Shown: positions 29,200 to 36,716, counted from the first letter of the stretch. The stretch is DNA of 64,000 nt from Sphingosinicella sp. (GCF_013911755.1 NZ_JACESP010000001.1:124001-188000); one strand, 5' to 3'. The notes: generated by a model from the letters alone, not told the origin. Translations and numbers: made by a program.

Positions 29200-29457
29200 G
29201 TGGATAAAGGCAGTCGCACTATAGTCATCGTCGTTGCCGTCATCGTGCTGCTGGCCGTGGTCGGCTATGCGCTAGGCTTGTTCAACGTCGATGCCAGCGG
29301 CGATCTCAAGACGCCGGAGGTGAGCGTTTCGGGCGGCGAGATCCCCGAGGTTCAGCTCGAAACCGGCGATATTGATGTAGGTACCGAGGAGACCACGATT
29401 GATGTTCCGACGGTCGATATCGAGCCGGCCGGAGACGACGGTAAGACCAACCAGTAA
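29200..29457 (+). CDS. Small single-pass membrane protein with acidic tail
   Basis: An 85-residue protein I cannot name. Residues 6-27 form one strong membrane helix (TIVIVVAVIVLLAVVGYALG). The remaining 55 residues are acidic, free of Cys and Lys-poor, with repeating Glu/Asp-Val-Pro/Thr patterns (KTPEVSVSGGEIPEVQLE, DIDVGTEETTIDVPTVDIE), probably outside the cytoplasm and little folded. The start is GTG at 29200 with AGGGAGA 7 bases ahead; a GTG at 29176 lacks a ribosome site. Confidence 0.65.
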   Translation: MDKGSRTIVIVVAVIVLLAVVGYALGLFNVDASGDLKTPEVSVSGGEIPEVQLETGDIDVGTEETTIDVPTVDIEPAGDDGKTNQ

Positions 29458-29476
29458 CAGTTGAACTTACCGTCGC

Positions 29477-29509
29477 GCGCCCCGGTGGAATCCCCCTCCG
29501 CCGGGGCGC
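29477..29509. terminator. GC-rich hairpin between convergent genes
   Basis: GCGCCCCGG (29477-29485) and CCGGGGCGC (29501-29509) pair perfectly; part of the loop (TGGA/TCCG) can extend the stem. It sits between the ends of the small membrane protein and the GMC oxidoreductase. There is no clear poly-T on either side. Confidence 0.45.
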
Positions 29510-31105
29510 CTAAGCTTTGCGCGACAGGTGGTCCGCCAGCTTGAATGACAGGGCGAGAATGGTGAGCGTCGGGTTCGCCCAGCCGCCCGTGGGAAACAGC
29601 GAACTCCCCGCCATGTAGAGATTGTCTACGCCGTGGACGCGGGCATCGCCGTCGCACACGCCTTCGGCAGGCTCCGCCATGCGTGTCGTTCCCATGTGGT
29701 GATAACCGCCGATCGGGTTCTTGGAGATCAGCGGATCGAATTCCCACGGGTTCGCCGGATCGTCGAGCCATGCCATCGGCTCCACCCGACCGACGCCGAG
29801 CCGCCGGAATTCCCGGTCGAGCGCCAGCATCGTTGATTTCACGCTACGCTTGTCGATCTCGCTCAGCGCCCAGTGCAGTTCAGCGCGCGGCATGCCGAGC
29901 GCGTCCGTTTCGTCCAAATTCAGCATCACACGGCTGTCGCGGTTCGGCGCCTGCTCGCTGCGCACGACCGCATAGATGCGCCGGTCGCTGGTTTTCGTCA
30001 GCATCCACGGGCGATACGGGTCGATCCACTCCTGGAAGCGCGTGCCGGTGTGCTTCAGGGCGTACCAGCTCTTGCGCCAGAACTTGTTCGGCACCGCCAT
30101 CGAGTGGCGCATGAAGTTGAAGCCCTGCATGAACGCGCCCATCGGGCGCCCCGGCGGCTTGCGCACGTTGATCGTGAAGCTGGCATTGAGCACGCCTTCG
30201 CTGCGCTGCACGGGTACGCCCGGGCGCAGCGCCGCGGCGAAGCGACTGCCGTGGAAACGGAACGACTTGCCGAAGGCGAGGGCGGAGATGGGCTTGTCCG
30301 CAACGATCTCGCCGCCGCGGCAGTGCACATGCTCCATGAAGCTGCGGCCGACCCAGTCGGTATCGTTGCCGACACCCGCCGGGCGCACCGAGCGCGAGGC
30401 GAGCAGCAGGCGCGCGTTCTCGATGCCGCCGCACGCGATCACGTACTGCTTCGCCTTCACGCTTCCGCGCTTGCCGGAAAGATTGGCGACGTCGAGCCGC
30501 TCGACGGTGTTGCCGTCGCCGTGCAGCACCACTTCCGTCACCGTCGCGCCGGTCATCACGGTGATGCGCGGATGTTTCAGCACGTCGTCGCGATAGGCGG
30601 CGGTGAAGCGGTCGATGTGATGATCGAACTGCCAGTAGGAGGCGTCGATCTCGTCGCGGTTCAGCTCGGGGATGCCGTGCATCCGGTCGAGCACGTGCGC
30701 GCTTCGGTAGTCGCTGATGAGGCCGAGCCGCGCTTCCGCCAAGTCGTAGAACGGCGCGAGTGCTTCGGGGCCGAACGGCCAGCCGGAATGCTCCACCCAG
30801 GGGCGCTTTTCGAAGTCGATCGAGTCGAGCCGGCAGGTGCGGCCGCCCCAGATCGCCGTGGTGCCGCCGAAGAAACGCAGCCGCGCGCGGTAAAGGTCGT
30901 AATAAGGAACACCGGTGTTCGCGGCGCGATTGAGCTGCTGCACGGTCTCGTCGAAATCAAGCCCACCCGATTCGAGCAGCAGAACATTGCGGCCCTTGTC
31001 GGCGAGCGCCTTCGCCACCGTCTGCCCTGCGGCACCCGCGCCGACCACGCAGACATCCGCCGAAATCTCACTGCCGCCTGTCACGTCCTGAAACGACGAG
31101 AGCAT
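29510..31105 (-). CDS. GMC-family FAD-dependent oxidoreductase
   Basis: A 531-residue flavoprotein of the glucose-methanol-choline oxidoreductase superfamily. The FAD-binding VCVVGAGAAGQTVAKALADK with LLLESGG lies near the N-terminus, FFGGTTAIWGGRTCRLD follows, and the C-terminus has NPIGGYHHMGTTRMAEP, HGVDNLYMAGSSLFPTGG and NPTLTILAL. HHMGTTRM supplies the probable catalytic His. It has no signal peptide, and no cytochrome partner is fused. The substrate is unknown; related proteins oxidise sugars or alcohols. I use the ATG at 31105 because AGGGGGGA precedes it, not the GTG at 31120. Confidence 0.86.
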   Translation of the reverse strand: MLSSFQDVTGGSEISADVCVVGAGAAGQTVAKALADKGRNVLLLESGGLDFDETVQQLNRAANTGVPYYDLYRARLRFFGGTTAIWGGRTCRLDSIDFEKRPWVEHSGWPFGPEALAPFYDLAEARLGLISDYRSAHVLDRMHGIPELNRDEIDASYWQFDHHIDRFTAAYRDDVLKHPRITVMTGATVTEVVLHGDGNTVERLDVANLSGKRGSVKAKQYVIACGGIENARLLLASRSVRPAGVGNDTDWVGRSFMEHVHCRGGEIVADKPISALAFGKSFRFHGSRFAAALRPGVPVQRSEGVLNASFTINVRKPPGRPMGAFMQGFNFMRHSMAVPNKFWRKSWYALKHTGTRFQEWIDPYRPWMLTKTSDRRIYAVVRSEQAPNRDSRVMLNLDETDALGMPRAELHWALSEIDKRSVKSTMLALDREFRRLGVGRVEPMAWLDDPANPWEFDPLISKNPIGGYHHMGTTRMAEPAEGVCDGDARVHGVDNLYMAGSSLFPTGGWANPTLTILALSFKLADHLSRKA

Positions 31106-31227
31106 ATTCCCCCCTGACACGCCTCCCTGAGAGGCGCTGAACGGCCCGATGACCGCTGCGTTGCGATGCTCTATGCAGCATCGGCATGGGCATCAAGTAC
31201 GAAGCGAATCCGGGGCAGGAAGGCCCG

Positions 31228-31659
31228 ATGAGCGTGGCGCTTGGCGCGGCGCGGGCGGCGGCGGCGCGCGGCGAGGTGCCGGTGGGCGCGGTGATCGTCG
31301 ATGCGGACGGAACCGTGCTCGCGGCAGACGGCAACCGGACGCGTGAGCTTTCCGATCCCACCGCGCACGCCGAGATGCTGGTGATCCGCGCCGCGGCGGC
31401 ACGTCTCGGCTCCGAAAGGCTCGCCGGATGTGACCTCTATGTCACGCTGGAGCCGTGCCCGATGTGCGCGGCGGCGATCAGCGCGGCGCGCATCCGGCGG
31501 CTCTATTATGGCGCGTCCGATCCCAAGAGCGGCGGCGTCGAGCATGGCCCGCGCATCTTCTCGGCGCCCTCCTGCCATCACCGGCCGGAGGTTTACCCCG
31601 ACATTTCCGCCTCGCCCTCAGCGGCGCTGCTGCGCGAATTTTTTGCGGCACGGCGTTAA
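31228..31659 (+). CDS. tadA: tRNA-adenosine/nucleoside deaminase (TadA-like)
   Basis: A zinc-dependent deaminase of 143 residues. The zinc and proton-shuttle motifs are THAE (as TAHAEM) and PCPMCAAAI; VPVGAVIVD and LEPCPMC are as in TadA, which makes inosine at tRNA-Arg position 34. The C-terminal half (YYGASDPKSGGVEHGPRIF) departs somewhat from E. coli TadA, so a guanine or other nucleoside deaminase cannot be excluded. The ATG at 31228 has GGAAGG just ahead. A second in-frame ATG at 31186 would add 14 residues without a ribosome site. Confidence 0.8.
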   Translation: MSVALGAARAAAARGEVPVGAVIVDADGTVLAADGNRTRELSDPTAHAEMLVIRAAAARLGSERLAGCDLYVTLEPCPMCAAAISAARIRRLYYGASDPKSGGVEHGPRIFSAPSCHHRPEVYPDISASPSAALLREFFAARR

Positions 31660-31694
31660 CACTCGCCTCAGCATTTGCGTCTAAGTGCCGATGC

Positions 31695-31712
31695 CGGATA
31701 GATTTTTATCCG
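31695..31712. promoter_or_regulatory. Dyad upstream of luxR
   Basis: CGGATA (31695-31700) and TATCCG (31707-31712) are perfect inverted repeats six bases apart, 52-69 bases before the luxR start codon. This is a possible operator. It does not resemble the dyad between luxR and luxI. Confidence 0.3.
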
Positions 31713-31763
31713 AATCATGGGTTGCGGGAGTGCAAGGGGTCGTCACCGCAAGGGGACGCGTAA

Positions 31764-32507
31764 ATGTTGTTTAAAAAAGTGCAGGCGTTCGTGGACAAGG
31801 CCAAGAAGGCCGACGACCTGCTGACCCTGACCGATCTTACACAAGCCATCACCGAAGAACTCGGCTTCGATTGCTTCGCATTGCTGCATTCGCCGCGGCA
31901 GAACAGCGTGCCCGCCGAAACCGTGCAGCTCACCACCTATCCGGGTGCGTGGGTCGAAGTGGTTCGCGACCGCGCGTACTGGGTGGATGACCCCGTGTTC
32001 GCGGCCTGTGAGATCGCGGTCGCCGGCTTTCCGTGGACGCATATTCCCGACATGGTGGTGCTGAGCGAGCGCCAGCGCGACGTGATGCGCCTCGCGCGGG
32101 ACGAAGGTCTGCTCGACGGCTTTACCGTTCCCATGCCCAAGGGCGGCACGACCGTCGGCCTTTGTTCCTTCGCGACACGCCGCGAACACGGGAACGACCA
32201 CCGCAGCGCGGCCGCAGCGCAGTCTGTGGGCTGGTTCGCGTTCGAAGCCGCCCGCCGCATCAGCGCACACGAGCCGATCCTGTTGCCCCCGGCGGCAGCG
32301 CTGACACCGCGGCAGCTCGATTGCATCGTGCTGTATGCGCGCGGCAAGAGCGACGCGACGATGGGCCGTCTGCTCGGCATCAGCCCCAAAACCTGCAACG
32401 AGTATATCGAGATCGCCAAGCGCCGCTACGGCGTCGCGACCCGCCAGCAGCTGCTCGCCCGTGTCCTATGGAATGGCCAGCTCAGTTTCGCGGATATCCT
32501 GAGCTGA
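31764..32507 (+). CDS. LuxR-family quorum-sensing regulator
   Basis: A 247-residue two-domain regulator. An autoinducer-binding domain (about 15-165) has TYPGAWVEVV, YWVDDPVF (the conserved Asp-Pro) and LLDGFTVPM (the conserved Gly). A GerE/LuxR helix-turn-helix follows (ALTPRQLDCIVLYARGKSD ... RLLGISPKTCNEYI, about 179-238). The residue aligned by eye with the lactone-contacting Tyr61 of TraR appears to be Val, so the ligand pocket may differ. The gene lies upstream of luxI in the same direction, and the two form a cognate pair by position. Confidence 0.9.
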   Translation: MLFKKVQAFVDKAKKADDLLTLTDLTQAITEELGFDCFALLHSPRQNSVPAETVQLTTYPGAWVEVVRDRAYWVDDPVFAACEIAVAGFPWTHIPDMVVLSERQRDVMRLARDEGLLDGFTVPMPKGGTTVGLCSFATRREHGNDHRSAAAAQSVGWFAFEAARRISAHEPILLPPAAALTPRQLDCIVLYARGKSDATMGRLLGISPKTCNEYIEIAKRRYGVATRQQLLARVLWNGQLSFADILS

Positions 32508-32567
32508 GCGCCGCACTCAGGGGCCCATGACTCAAAATTGCCTCAAAGGTGAAACAGGTTTGCCGTC

Positions 32568-32583
32568 CCCGGTAGTTACCGGG
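32568..32583. promoter_or_regulatory. lux-box-like 16-bp dyad between luxR and luxI
   Basis: CCCGGTA-GT-TACCGGG is a perfect 7-bp inverted repeat with a 2-bp centre, 80-95 bases before the luxI ATG. Size, symmetry and location fit an operator for the adjacent LuxR protein controlling luxI. The sequence differs from the Vibrio lux box, as alphaproteobacterial sites often do. Confidence 0.6.
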
Positions 32584-32662
32584 ATAGTAACCATGCATAT
32601 TTTTGAGTTAAGAAGGAAATACTGCTGGTGCGCTGTTCGGCGCGGTGTTTCGTGAGGGGGCT

Positions 32663-33286
32663 ATGATCAAGTTCATAACGGCGAAGAACAAGTCGCAATA
32701 TCGGGCGCTCATCGATCAGATGCACCAGGACCGCAAGCGCGTGTTCGTGGACTGGCTGAAGTGGGATATTCCGGTCGTCGGCGACAAGGAAATCGACCAG
32801 TACGACACCGACGACGCCATCTACATCATCGATGTCGATGCGGAGGGCAACCACGTCGCTTCGATCCGCCTTCTGCCCTGTTCGGTGCCGACGTTGATGG
32901 CGGAGCATTTCGCCGACATGGTGCAGAGCCCGGTCCCGGCGGACGACACCGCGTGGGAAATGACGCGCCTGTGCGCCAATCCCAACGTCAAGGACAAGCT
33001 CGCGCAGTGGACGGGCCGCAAGAACATCACCGTCGCCGCGATCGAATTCGCGCTGATGCGGGATATCAAGCAGTTGATCTTCGTCACGCATTCGAGCTGG
33101 GTGCCCACGATCCTGTCGGTGGGCTGGGACATCGAGCTGCTCGGTCTGCCGCGCAAGGATGGCACGGAATCGATCGCCGCGATGCGGATCAACGTCACGC
33201 CTGAAACGCTGGCACTGATCCGCCGCAACTGGGGAGTGAAGGAATCGCTGCTTCCCGCCGAAGAGGCGCTTTCAGCGGTTGCCTGA
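32663..33286 (+). CDS. Acyl-homoserine-lactone synthase, LuxI family
   Basis: A 207-residue autoinducer synthase that joins an acyl chain from acyl-ACP or acyl-CoA to the amino group of SAM and lactonises it. The invariant residues are present: Arg and Phe in DRKRVFVDWLKWDIP, the acidic cluster EIDQYDTDDA, Arg in ASIRLLP, and Glu/Arg in WEMTRLCANP. The acyl chain made cannot be predicted. The ATG at 32663 follows GAGGGGG. The 155-base gap after luxR holds a dyad that may be the LuxR site. A hairpin, CGTCACCCC-gaga-GGGGTGACG, follows the stop. Confidence 0.93.
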   Translation: MIKFITAKNKSQYRALIDQMHQDRKRVFVDWLKWDIPVVGDKEIDQYDTDDAIYIIDVDAEGNHVASIRLLPCSVPTLMAEHFADMVQSPVPADDTAWEMTRLCANPNVKDKLAQWTGRKNITVAAIEFALMRDIKQLIFVTHSSWVPTILSVGWDIELLGLPRKDGTESIAAMRINVTPETLALIRRNWGVKESLLPAEEALSAVA

Positions 33287-33291
33287 GGAGG

Positions 33292-33313
33292 CGTCACCCC
33301 GAGAGGGGTGACG
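33292..33313 (+). terminator. Hairpin after luxI
   Basis: CGTCACCCC (33292-33300) pairs with GGGGTGACG (33305-33313) around a GAGA loop, six bases after the luxI stop. The stem is strong but has no T tract, so it may stabilise the 3' end rather than terminate. Confidence 0.5.
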
Positions 33314-33608
33314 AGTTCGAAACATGCTGGACACCAGAGTCGCGGATTCGCGGCGCGATGCCGCGCGTTCTTGCAAGAAGCCAATCGGCAAATCGAATGT
33401 GTTGTAATTGCCGGTCATGCGCGGCGTTCGCGCTGGCCGGCCGGGTCAGCGAGGCGAAGGCGCTGCTCGATGCGATCAATGTCGGGGGATTGTTTGATCC
33501 GGGACAGGACGAGGATGCGCGCATGGCAGGCAAGGCGCTACTCGATGTGGTGCGGAAACGTCTTGCCGACGGCGTCGAAGACGCGCGCCGCCTGCCGGCG
33601 GTCTGCGA
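33314..33608. other. Gap between luxI and the cytochrome c gene
   Basis: Between the luxI hairpin and the end of the cytochrome c gene there is no gene I can name. The first 100 bases look non-coding, with mixed codon bias in all frames. The right part is covered by the plus-strand candidate described at 33358-33639, whose third-position GC becomes high only after about base 33418. Confidence 0.5.
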
Positions 33609-33639
33609 TCAGCCGGGAGGGCCGAGCGTCTTGAGATAG
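33358..33639 (+). CDS. Doubtful small open frame downstream of luxI
   Basis: A 93-codon frame whose second part (ALAGRVSEAKALLDAINVGG, then DARMAGKALLDVVRKRLADG) reads like an amphipathic helical protein with the high GC third positions of real genes here. The first 20 codons (with AGA, CAA, AAT, TGT and TGT) are atypical. An internal ATG at 33397 is possible. It overlaps the convergent cytochrome c gene by 31 bases. It may be a decayed or truncated gene. I recognise no family. Confidence 0.3.
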   Translation: MPRVLARSQSANRMCCNCRSCAAFALAGRVSEAKALLDAINVGGLFDPGQDEDARMAGKALLDVVRKRLADGVEDARRLPAVCDQPGGPSVLR

Positions 33640-34082
33640 GCGACGAGGTCGTTGATCTGCTCCGGCGAGAACTCGAACGCCGGCATGTCGCCATGGCCGA
33701 CGAACACGCCTTCGGCAAACGCCTCGGCGATGTAGTCGGGCGGATAGCTCGTGAACAGCGTCGCGAACGATGGCGCGGAGGCGTGCGCGCTCTTCTGTCC
33801 CGGCGCTGTGGCGTGGCAGCGCGTGCAGTTCGCCTCGGCGAGCGCCTTGCCGCGCGTGATGGCGGGAACGTCGCGCGACAGTTCCGATGGCGGTGGCGGA
33901 TTGCCTTCGGGCAGCCGCGCAGCCGGCGCTGCCGCAGGCGTCTGCGCCGGCTGCGACGCGGCGGTCTCGCTTTCGGCGGGCTTTTCCGCGTCCTTCTTCT
34001 TTTCGCACCCGGCAAGGACAAGCCCCCCCGCGAGCGCGATCATTGCCAGCCTTGCTGTAACCCCGGGAACTCCGATGCGCAT
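33609..34082 (-). CDS. Lipoprotein c-type cytochrome
   Basis: A 157-residue monohaem cytochrome c. The signal ends LAGGLVLAGCEKKK, a lipobox. A charged/Pro-Ala-rich linker of about 45 residues follows, and then a class I cytochrome domain with CTRCH (haem attachment) and GDMPAFEFSPEQINDLVAYL, which carries the Met ligand. It probably carries electrons at the outer face of the inner membrane; its partner is not encoded nearby. The ATG at 34082 has GAGGAGA ahead. Longer upstream frames to 34310 have no better signal. Confidence 0.87.
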   Translation of the reverse strand: MRIGVPGVTARLAMIALAGGLVLAGCEKKKDAEKPAESETAASQPAQTPAAAPAARLPEGNPPPPSELSRDVPAITRGKALAEANCTRCHATAPGQKSAHASAPSFATLFTSYPPDYIAEAFAEGVFVGHGDMPAFEFSPEQINDLVAYLKTLGPPG

Positions 34083-34192
34083 ACCTGTCTCCTCGGCGCG
34101 CACAATGCCGTCTGCGCGCGCCGCGTCAACGGGGCGATTGATGCAGGGCGCTCGCTGCGCGCCGGGCCGGGGGCCACTCGTCGCATTCCGGG

Positions 34193-34217
34193 GGAACCCG
34201 CGCGATGCCGTCTCGTT
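34193..34217 (+). promoter_or_regulatory. sigma-EcfG (general stress) promoter of the PRC-barrel gene
   Basis: GGAAC (34193-34197) and CGTT (34214-34217) are separated by exactly 16 bases, the consensus for the alphaproteobacterial general stress sigma factor EcfG. The predicted start would lie near 34224, leaving a leader of about 25 bases that contains AAGGAGGAG. Confidence 0.7.
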
Positions 34218-34248
34218 GGTTGGACAGATCAAAAGAAGGAGGAGCAAT

Positions 34249-34617
34249 ATGCAGACAGCCAATACCAGCGAAACCCACGACCTCATCTCGTCGGAGAAGG
34301 TGGACGGCACTGCCGTTTATGGCCGCGACGGCGAGCGTATCGGTTCCGTGAAGTCGCTGATGATCGAAAAGCGCGGCGGCCGTGTGACCGACGCGGTTGT
34401 TTCCGTCGGTGGTTTTCTCGGCCTCGGCGAGAAATACCACAGTCTTCCGTGGTCGACATTGAAGTATGACACGGATGTCGATGGCTACCGGCTCGATGTG
34501 ACCGAGGATCAGCTGAAAAGTGGTCCGACGTTCGACGACGCGGACACGGATACCGCGCTCGACCGCGCCTATCAGACCCGCGTCTATTCGCATTACGGTG
34601 TGAACCCCTACTGGTAA
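34249..34617 (+). CDS. PRC-barrel domain protein, probable general stress protein
   Basis: A 122-residue soluble protein with a PRC-barrel fold: LISSEKVDGTAVYGRDGERIG, split across residues 12-32, then IEKRGGRVTDAVVSVGGFLG and KYHSLPWSTLKYD. PRC-barrel proteins of this kind are frequent members of the alphaproteobacterial general stress regulon, though their biochemical role is mostly unknown. The ATG at 34249 has a near-perfect ribosome site, AAGGAGGAG. The upstream EcfG-type promoter fits the family. A strong hairpin follows 17 bases after the stop, so the gene is probably monocistronic. Confidence 0.85.
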   Translation: MQTANTSETHDLISSEKVDGTAVYGRDGERIGSVKSLMIEKRGGRVTDAVVSVGGFLGLGEKYHSLPWSTLKYDTDVDGYRLDVTEDQLKSGPTFDDADTDTALDRAYQTRVYSHYGVNPYW

Positions 34618-34633
34618 GCGCGTACCAACGCTG

Positions 34634-34673
34634 ACGGCGGCTCGCGGCCCCTTGGGTCCGCGGGCCGCCGTTT
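34634..34673 (+). terminator. Terminator of the PRC-barrel gene
   Basis: ACGGCGGC plus CGCGG (34634-34647) pair with CCGCG and GCCGCCGT (34658-34671), followed by TTTG. This is a long GC-rich stem with a short T run, placed directly after the stop codon. Confidence 0.65.
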
Positions 34674-34708
34674 GCGTTCGCGCGCCGCGCGGCCTATTGC
34701 GCGTTTCC

Positions 34709-35683
34709 ATGCGTATTCCCTTCTTGCTGGCGCTTGCCGTCGCCGCCTGCGGCAACGCCGCCCCGCCCGCCGTTGAGCCGGTTGCCGTGGAAAGTGCGGC
34801 CGTTCCGTTCGATGCGCGTGACGCTGCACGGATGGGGGAGGGGCGTCTCCGCTACGCGGGCGGTATCGTCCTGAGGTCGGAGGTGTCGTGGTTCGGCGGC
34901 CTTTCGGCGCTTCGCTGCCCGGATCGCTGCTACGCCGTGGGCGATGCGGGCGTCTTTCTCAGCTTTGACCGTGTCGAGCGGAACGGCAAGCTTGTGGGCA
35001 TTGAAAATGTTCAAGGCGGCGCGCTGCGCGATCAGGATGGAGCCGCCGGCGACAAGGCGACACGCGACGCCGAATCGCTCGTGCTCAGTCCCGGCGGCTC
35101 GGACGCGCTCATCGGCTTCGAGCGGACGAACAGCCTGTGGGTGGTTCCGCTCGGACAGCCGGAATGGCGCGCCCGGCAGGTGTATCGTCTTCCCGAAATG
35201 AAGGACTGGCCGCTGAACGGCGGCGCCGAAACGCTGGCGATGCTGCCGGGCGGTGTGCCGCTCGTCATCGCGGAGGAAGCCGCAGGCGGCGGCGATCGGC
35301 CCGGCATCGCGATCGGTGCCGTGAAACGGCCCGACGGAACGCGCGCGAACCTCGCGTTCCGCTACCGCCCGCCCGCGGACTTTTCACCCACGGATGCGGC
35401 GCTGCTTGATGACGAACGCCTCATCATTCTGAACCGCGCCTTCTCGCCGCTCACCGGCGTCGCGATGGCGCTTGTCGAGGTGCCGCTTGCCGACATCAGG
35501 GAGGGCGCCACCGTCTCGGGCCGAGAAATCGTGCGCCTGCGACCGCCTGCGAGCATCGACAACATGGAAGGCCTCGACATCCGCCGCGAGGACGGGCGCG
35601 TGTTCATCTATCTCGTCAGCGACGACAACTTCAACGCCGCGCAGCGCACGTTGCTGCTGAAATTCGAGCTGCTCCCCGAATAG
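34709..35683 (+). CDS. Lipoprotein with phytase-like/esterase-like beta-propeller domain
   Basis: A 324-residue probable lipoprotein (signal LLALAVAACG, Cys at about 14) with the domain often annotated 'esterase-like activity of phytase family'. WFGGLSALRC, DAESLVLSPGG, ALIGFERTNSLW, NGGAETLAMLPGG and NMEGLDIRRED are blade-like repeats of that family; EGLDI/NMEGLD and GFER are typical. Enzymatic activity is unproven for the group. It is bounded by hairpins on both sides and so is a single-gene unit. Confidence 0.8.
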   Translation: MRIPFLLALAVAACGNAAPPAVEPVAVESAAVPFDARDAARMGEGRLRYAGGIVLRSEVSWFGGLSALRCPDRCYAVGDAGVFLSFDRVERNGKLVGIENVQGGALRDQDGAAGDKATRDAESLVLSPGGSDALIGFERTNSLWVVPLGQPEWRARQVYRLPEMKDWPLNGGAETLAMLPGGVPLVIAEEAAGGGDRPGIAIGAVKRPDGTRANLAFRYRPPADFSPTDAALLDDERLIILNRAFSPLTGVAMALVEVPLADIREGATVSGREIVRLRPPASIDNMEGLDIRREDGRVFIYLVSDDNFNAAQRTLLLKFELLPE

Positions 35684-35685
35684 AA

Positions 35686-35716
35686 AAGGGCCGGCGGATC
35701 ATCTCCACCGGCCCTT
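35686..35716. terminator. Bidirectional terminator
   Basis: AAGGGCCGG (35686-35694) and CCGGCCCTT (35708-35716) form a 9-bp stem, extended by GGA/TCC, between the convergent phytase-like and rpmB genes. The stem carries A's on one side and T's on the other, so it works for both strands. Confidence 0.7.
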
Positions 35717-35740
35717 CGAAATCTTCGAAAATGAACCCGC

Positions 35741-36037
35741 TCAGGCAGCTGCGGCGGCGTTCAGCTTCTTCTTGATGTCGCGCTTCAGGCGGCGCGCCTT
35801 CAGGCTCAGCTTCTCGTCGCGGGTCTTCACCAGCCAGTTGTCGAGCCCGCCGTTGTGCTCCACGGAGCGCAGGCCGTGCGTCGAAACCTTCAGGCGAACG
35901 GTGCGCCCGAGCGTATCGGAAATCAGCGACACGTTCTGAAGGTTCGGCAGGAACACCCGCTTGGTCTTGTTGTTGGCGTGGGACACATTGTGACCCACTT
36001 GGCGGCCCTTACCGGTCAGTTCGCAAACGCGCGACAT
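35741..36037 (-). CDS. rpmB: 50S ribosomal protein L28
   Basis: A 98-residue basic ribosomal protein. [20 protein letters not shown] is the L28 N-terminus, with [13 protein letters not shown] and [20 protein letters not shown] further on. The form without the zinc-binding Cys pairs is usual in alphaproteobacteria. The start at 36037 is set by the conserved MSRVC; the frame runs open to 36115 but that part is not conserved. Confidence 0.97.
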   Translation of the reverse strand: MSRVCELTGKGRQVGHNVSHANNKTKRVFLPNLQNVSLISDTLGRTVRLKVSTHGLRSVEHNGGLDNWLVKTRDEKLSLKARRLKRDIKKKLNAAAAA

Positions 36038-36121
36038 CGTTTTCGTCCTCGAATCTTGAGTTTCAGCCGTGGCTTGAAAGTGGGCGCCTATAGGGGAGGG
36101 AGGCGTTCCCGTCAACCACGC

Positions 36122-36265
36122 TCATCCGCTGCCGAGCTTCGAAAGCACGAACGCGAACAGGAATCCCGTCACCGCGATCAGCCCTGCGAATTCCGGCGTT
36201 TCCTCTGCGGCCTCGGAGACCGTCGTGTCAACGAGCATGGCGGGTTTGCCGCGCACCGTCTTCAT
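36122..36265 (-). CDS. Possible 47-residue single-pass membrane protein
   Basis: A short frame, MKTVRGKPAMLVDTTVSEAA at its N-terminus, with a clear hydrophobic segment (FAGLIAVTGFLFAFVLSKLG) at its end. Codon use is like that of neighbouring genes. No strong ribosome site precedes the ATG at 36265; a second Met at codon 10 is possible. It lies upstream of rpmB on the same strand, 84 bases away. I recognise no family. Confidence 0.4.
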   Translation of the reverse strand: MKTVRGKPAMLVDTTVSEAAEETPEFAGLIAVTGFLFAFVLSKLGSG

Positions 36266-36434
36266 GTGGGGCGCCTGGCTTTCGCTGGGGCGGTGCCCGA
36301 TCGCTTGCGGCAGCGTGTCCCCCGCACACCTCGCTGATGCCCCGGCACAGCGGACTGTACCCCAAAAGTCTCGCTGCGGCGGCGACGCGCAAACCGCTCT
36401 TTCATCGCTGATCTTTCCGTTCTAGACGGGAATC

Positions 36435-36716
36435 ATGCCTTTTTTCGCGATCCACTGCATAGACAAGCCCGCCAGCGGGGACCTGCGCACCGCAACGCGG
36501 CCCGCGCACCTCGAACATCTGGAGCGCGTCGGCGATCGTCTGCTCGTCGCCGGGCCGCTGCTCGATGAAGAAGGGCGGCCGATCGGCTCGCTGCTCATCA
36601 TCGACTTCGACGATCGCAAGGCCGCAATCCAGTTTGCGGCGGATGATCCTTATGCGCTGGCCGGGTTGTTCGCATCGGTCGCGGTGACGGCATGGCGGCA
36701 GGTTCTTCCAAAGTAG
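36435..36716 (+). CDS. YciI-family protein
   Basis: A 93-residue YciI/DUF1330-like ferredoxin-fold protein. The family pattern is seen in FFAIHCIDKP at the start, RPAHLEHLERVGDRLLVAGP (the His and Asp of the putative active site), SLLIIDFDDRKAA and FAADDPYALAGLF. The role is unknown; these small dimeric proteins are suspected enzymes. A hairpin, ATGGGCG (36742-36748) with CGCCCAT (36761-36767), lies 26 bases after the stop. Confidence 0.85.
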   Translation: MPFFAIHCIDKPASGDLRTATRPAHLEHLERVGDRLLVAGPLLDEEGRPIGSLLIIDFDDRKAAIQFAADDPYALAGLFASVAVTAWRQVLPK

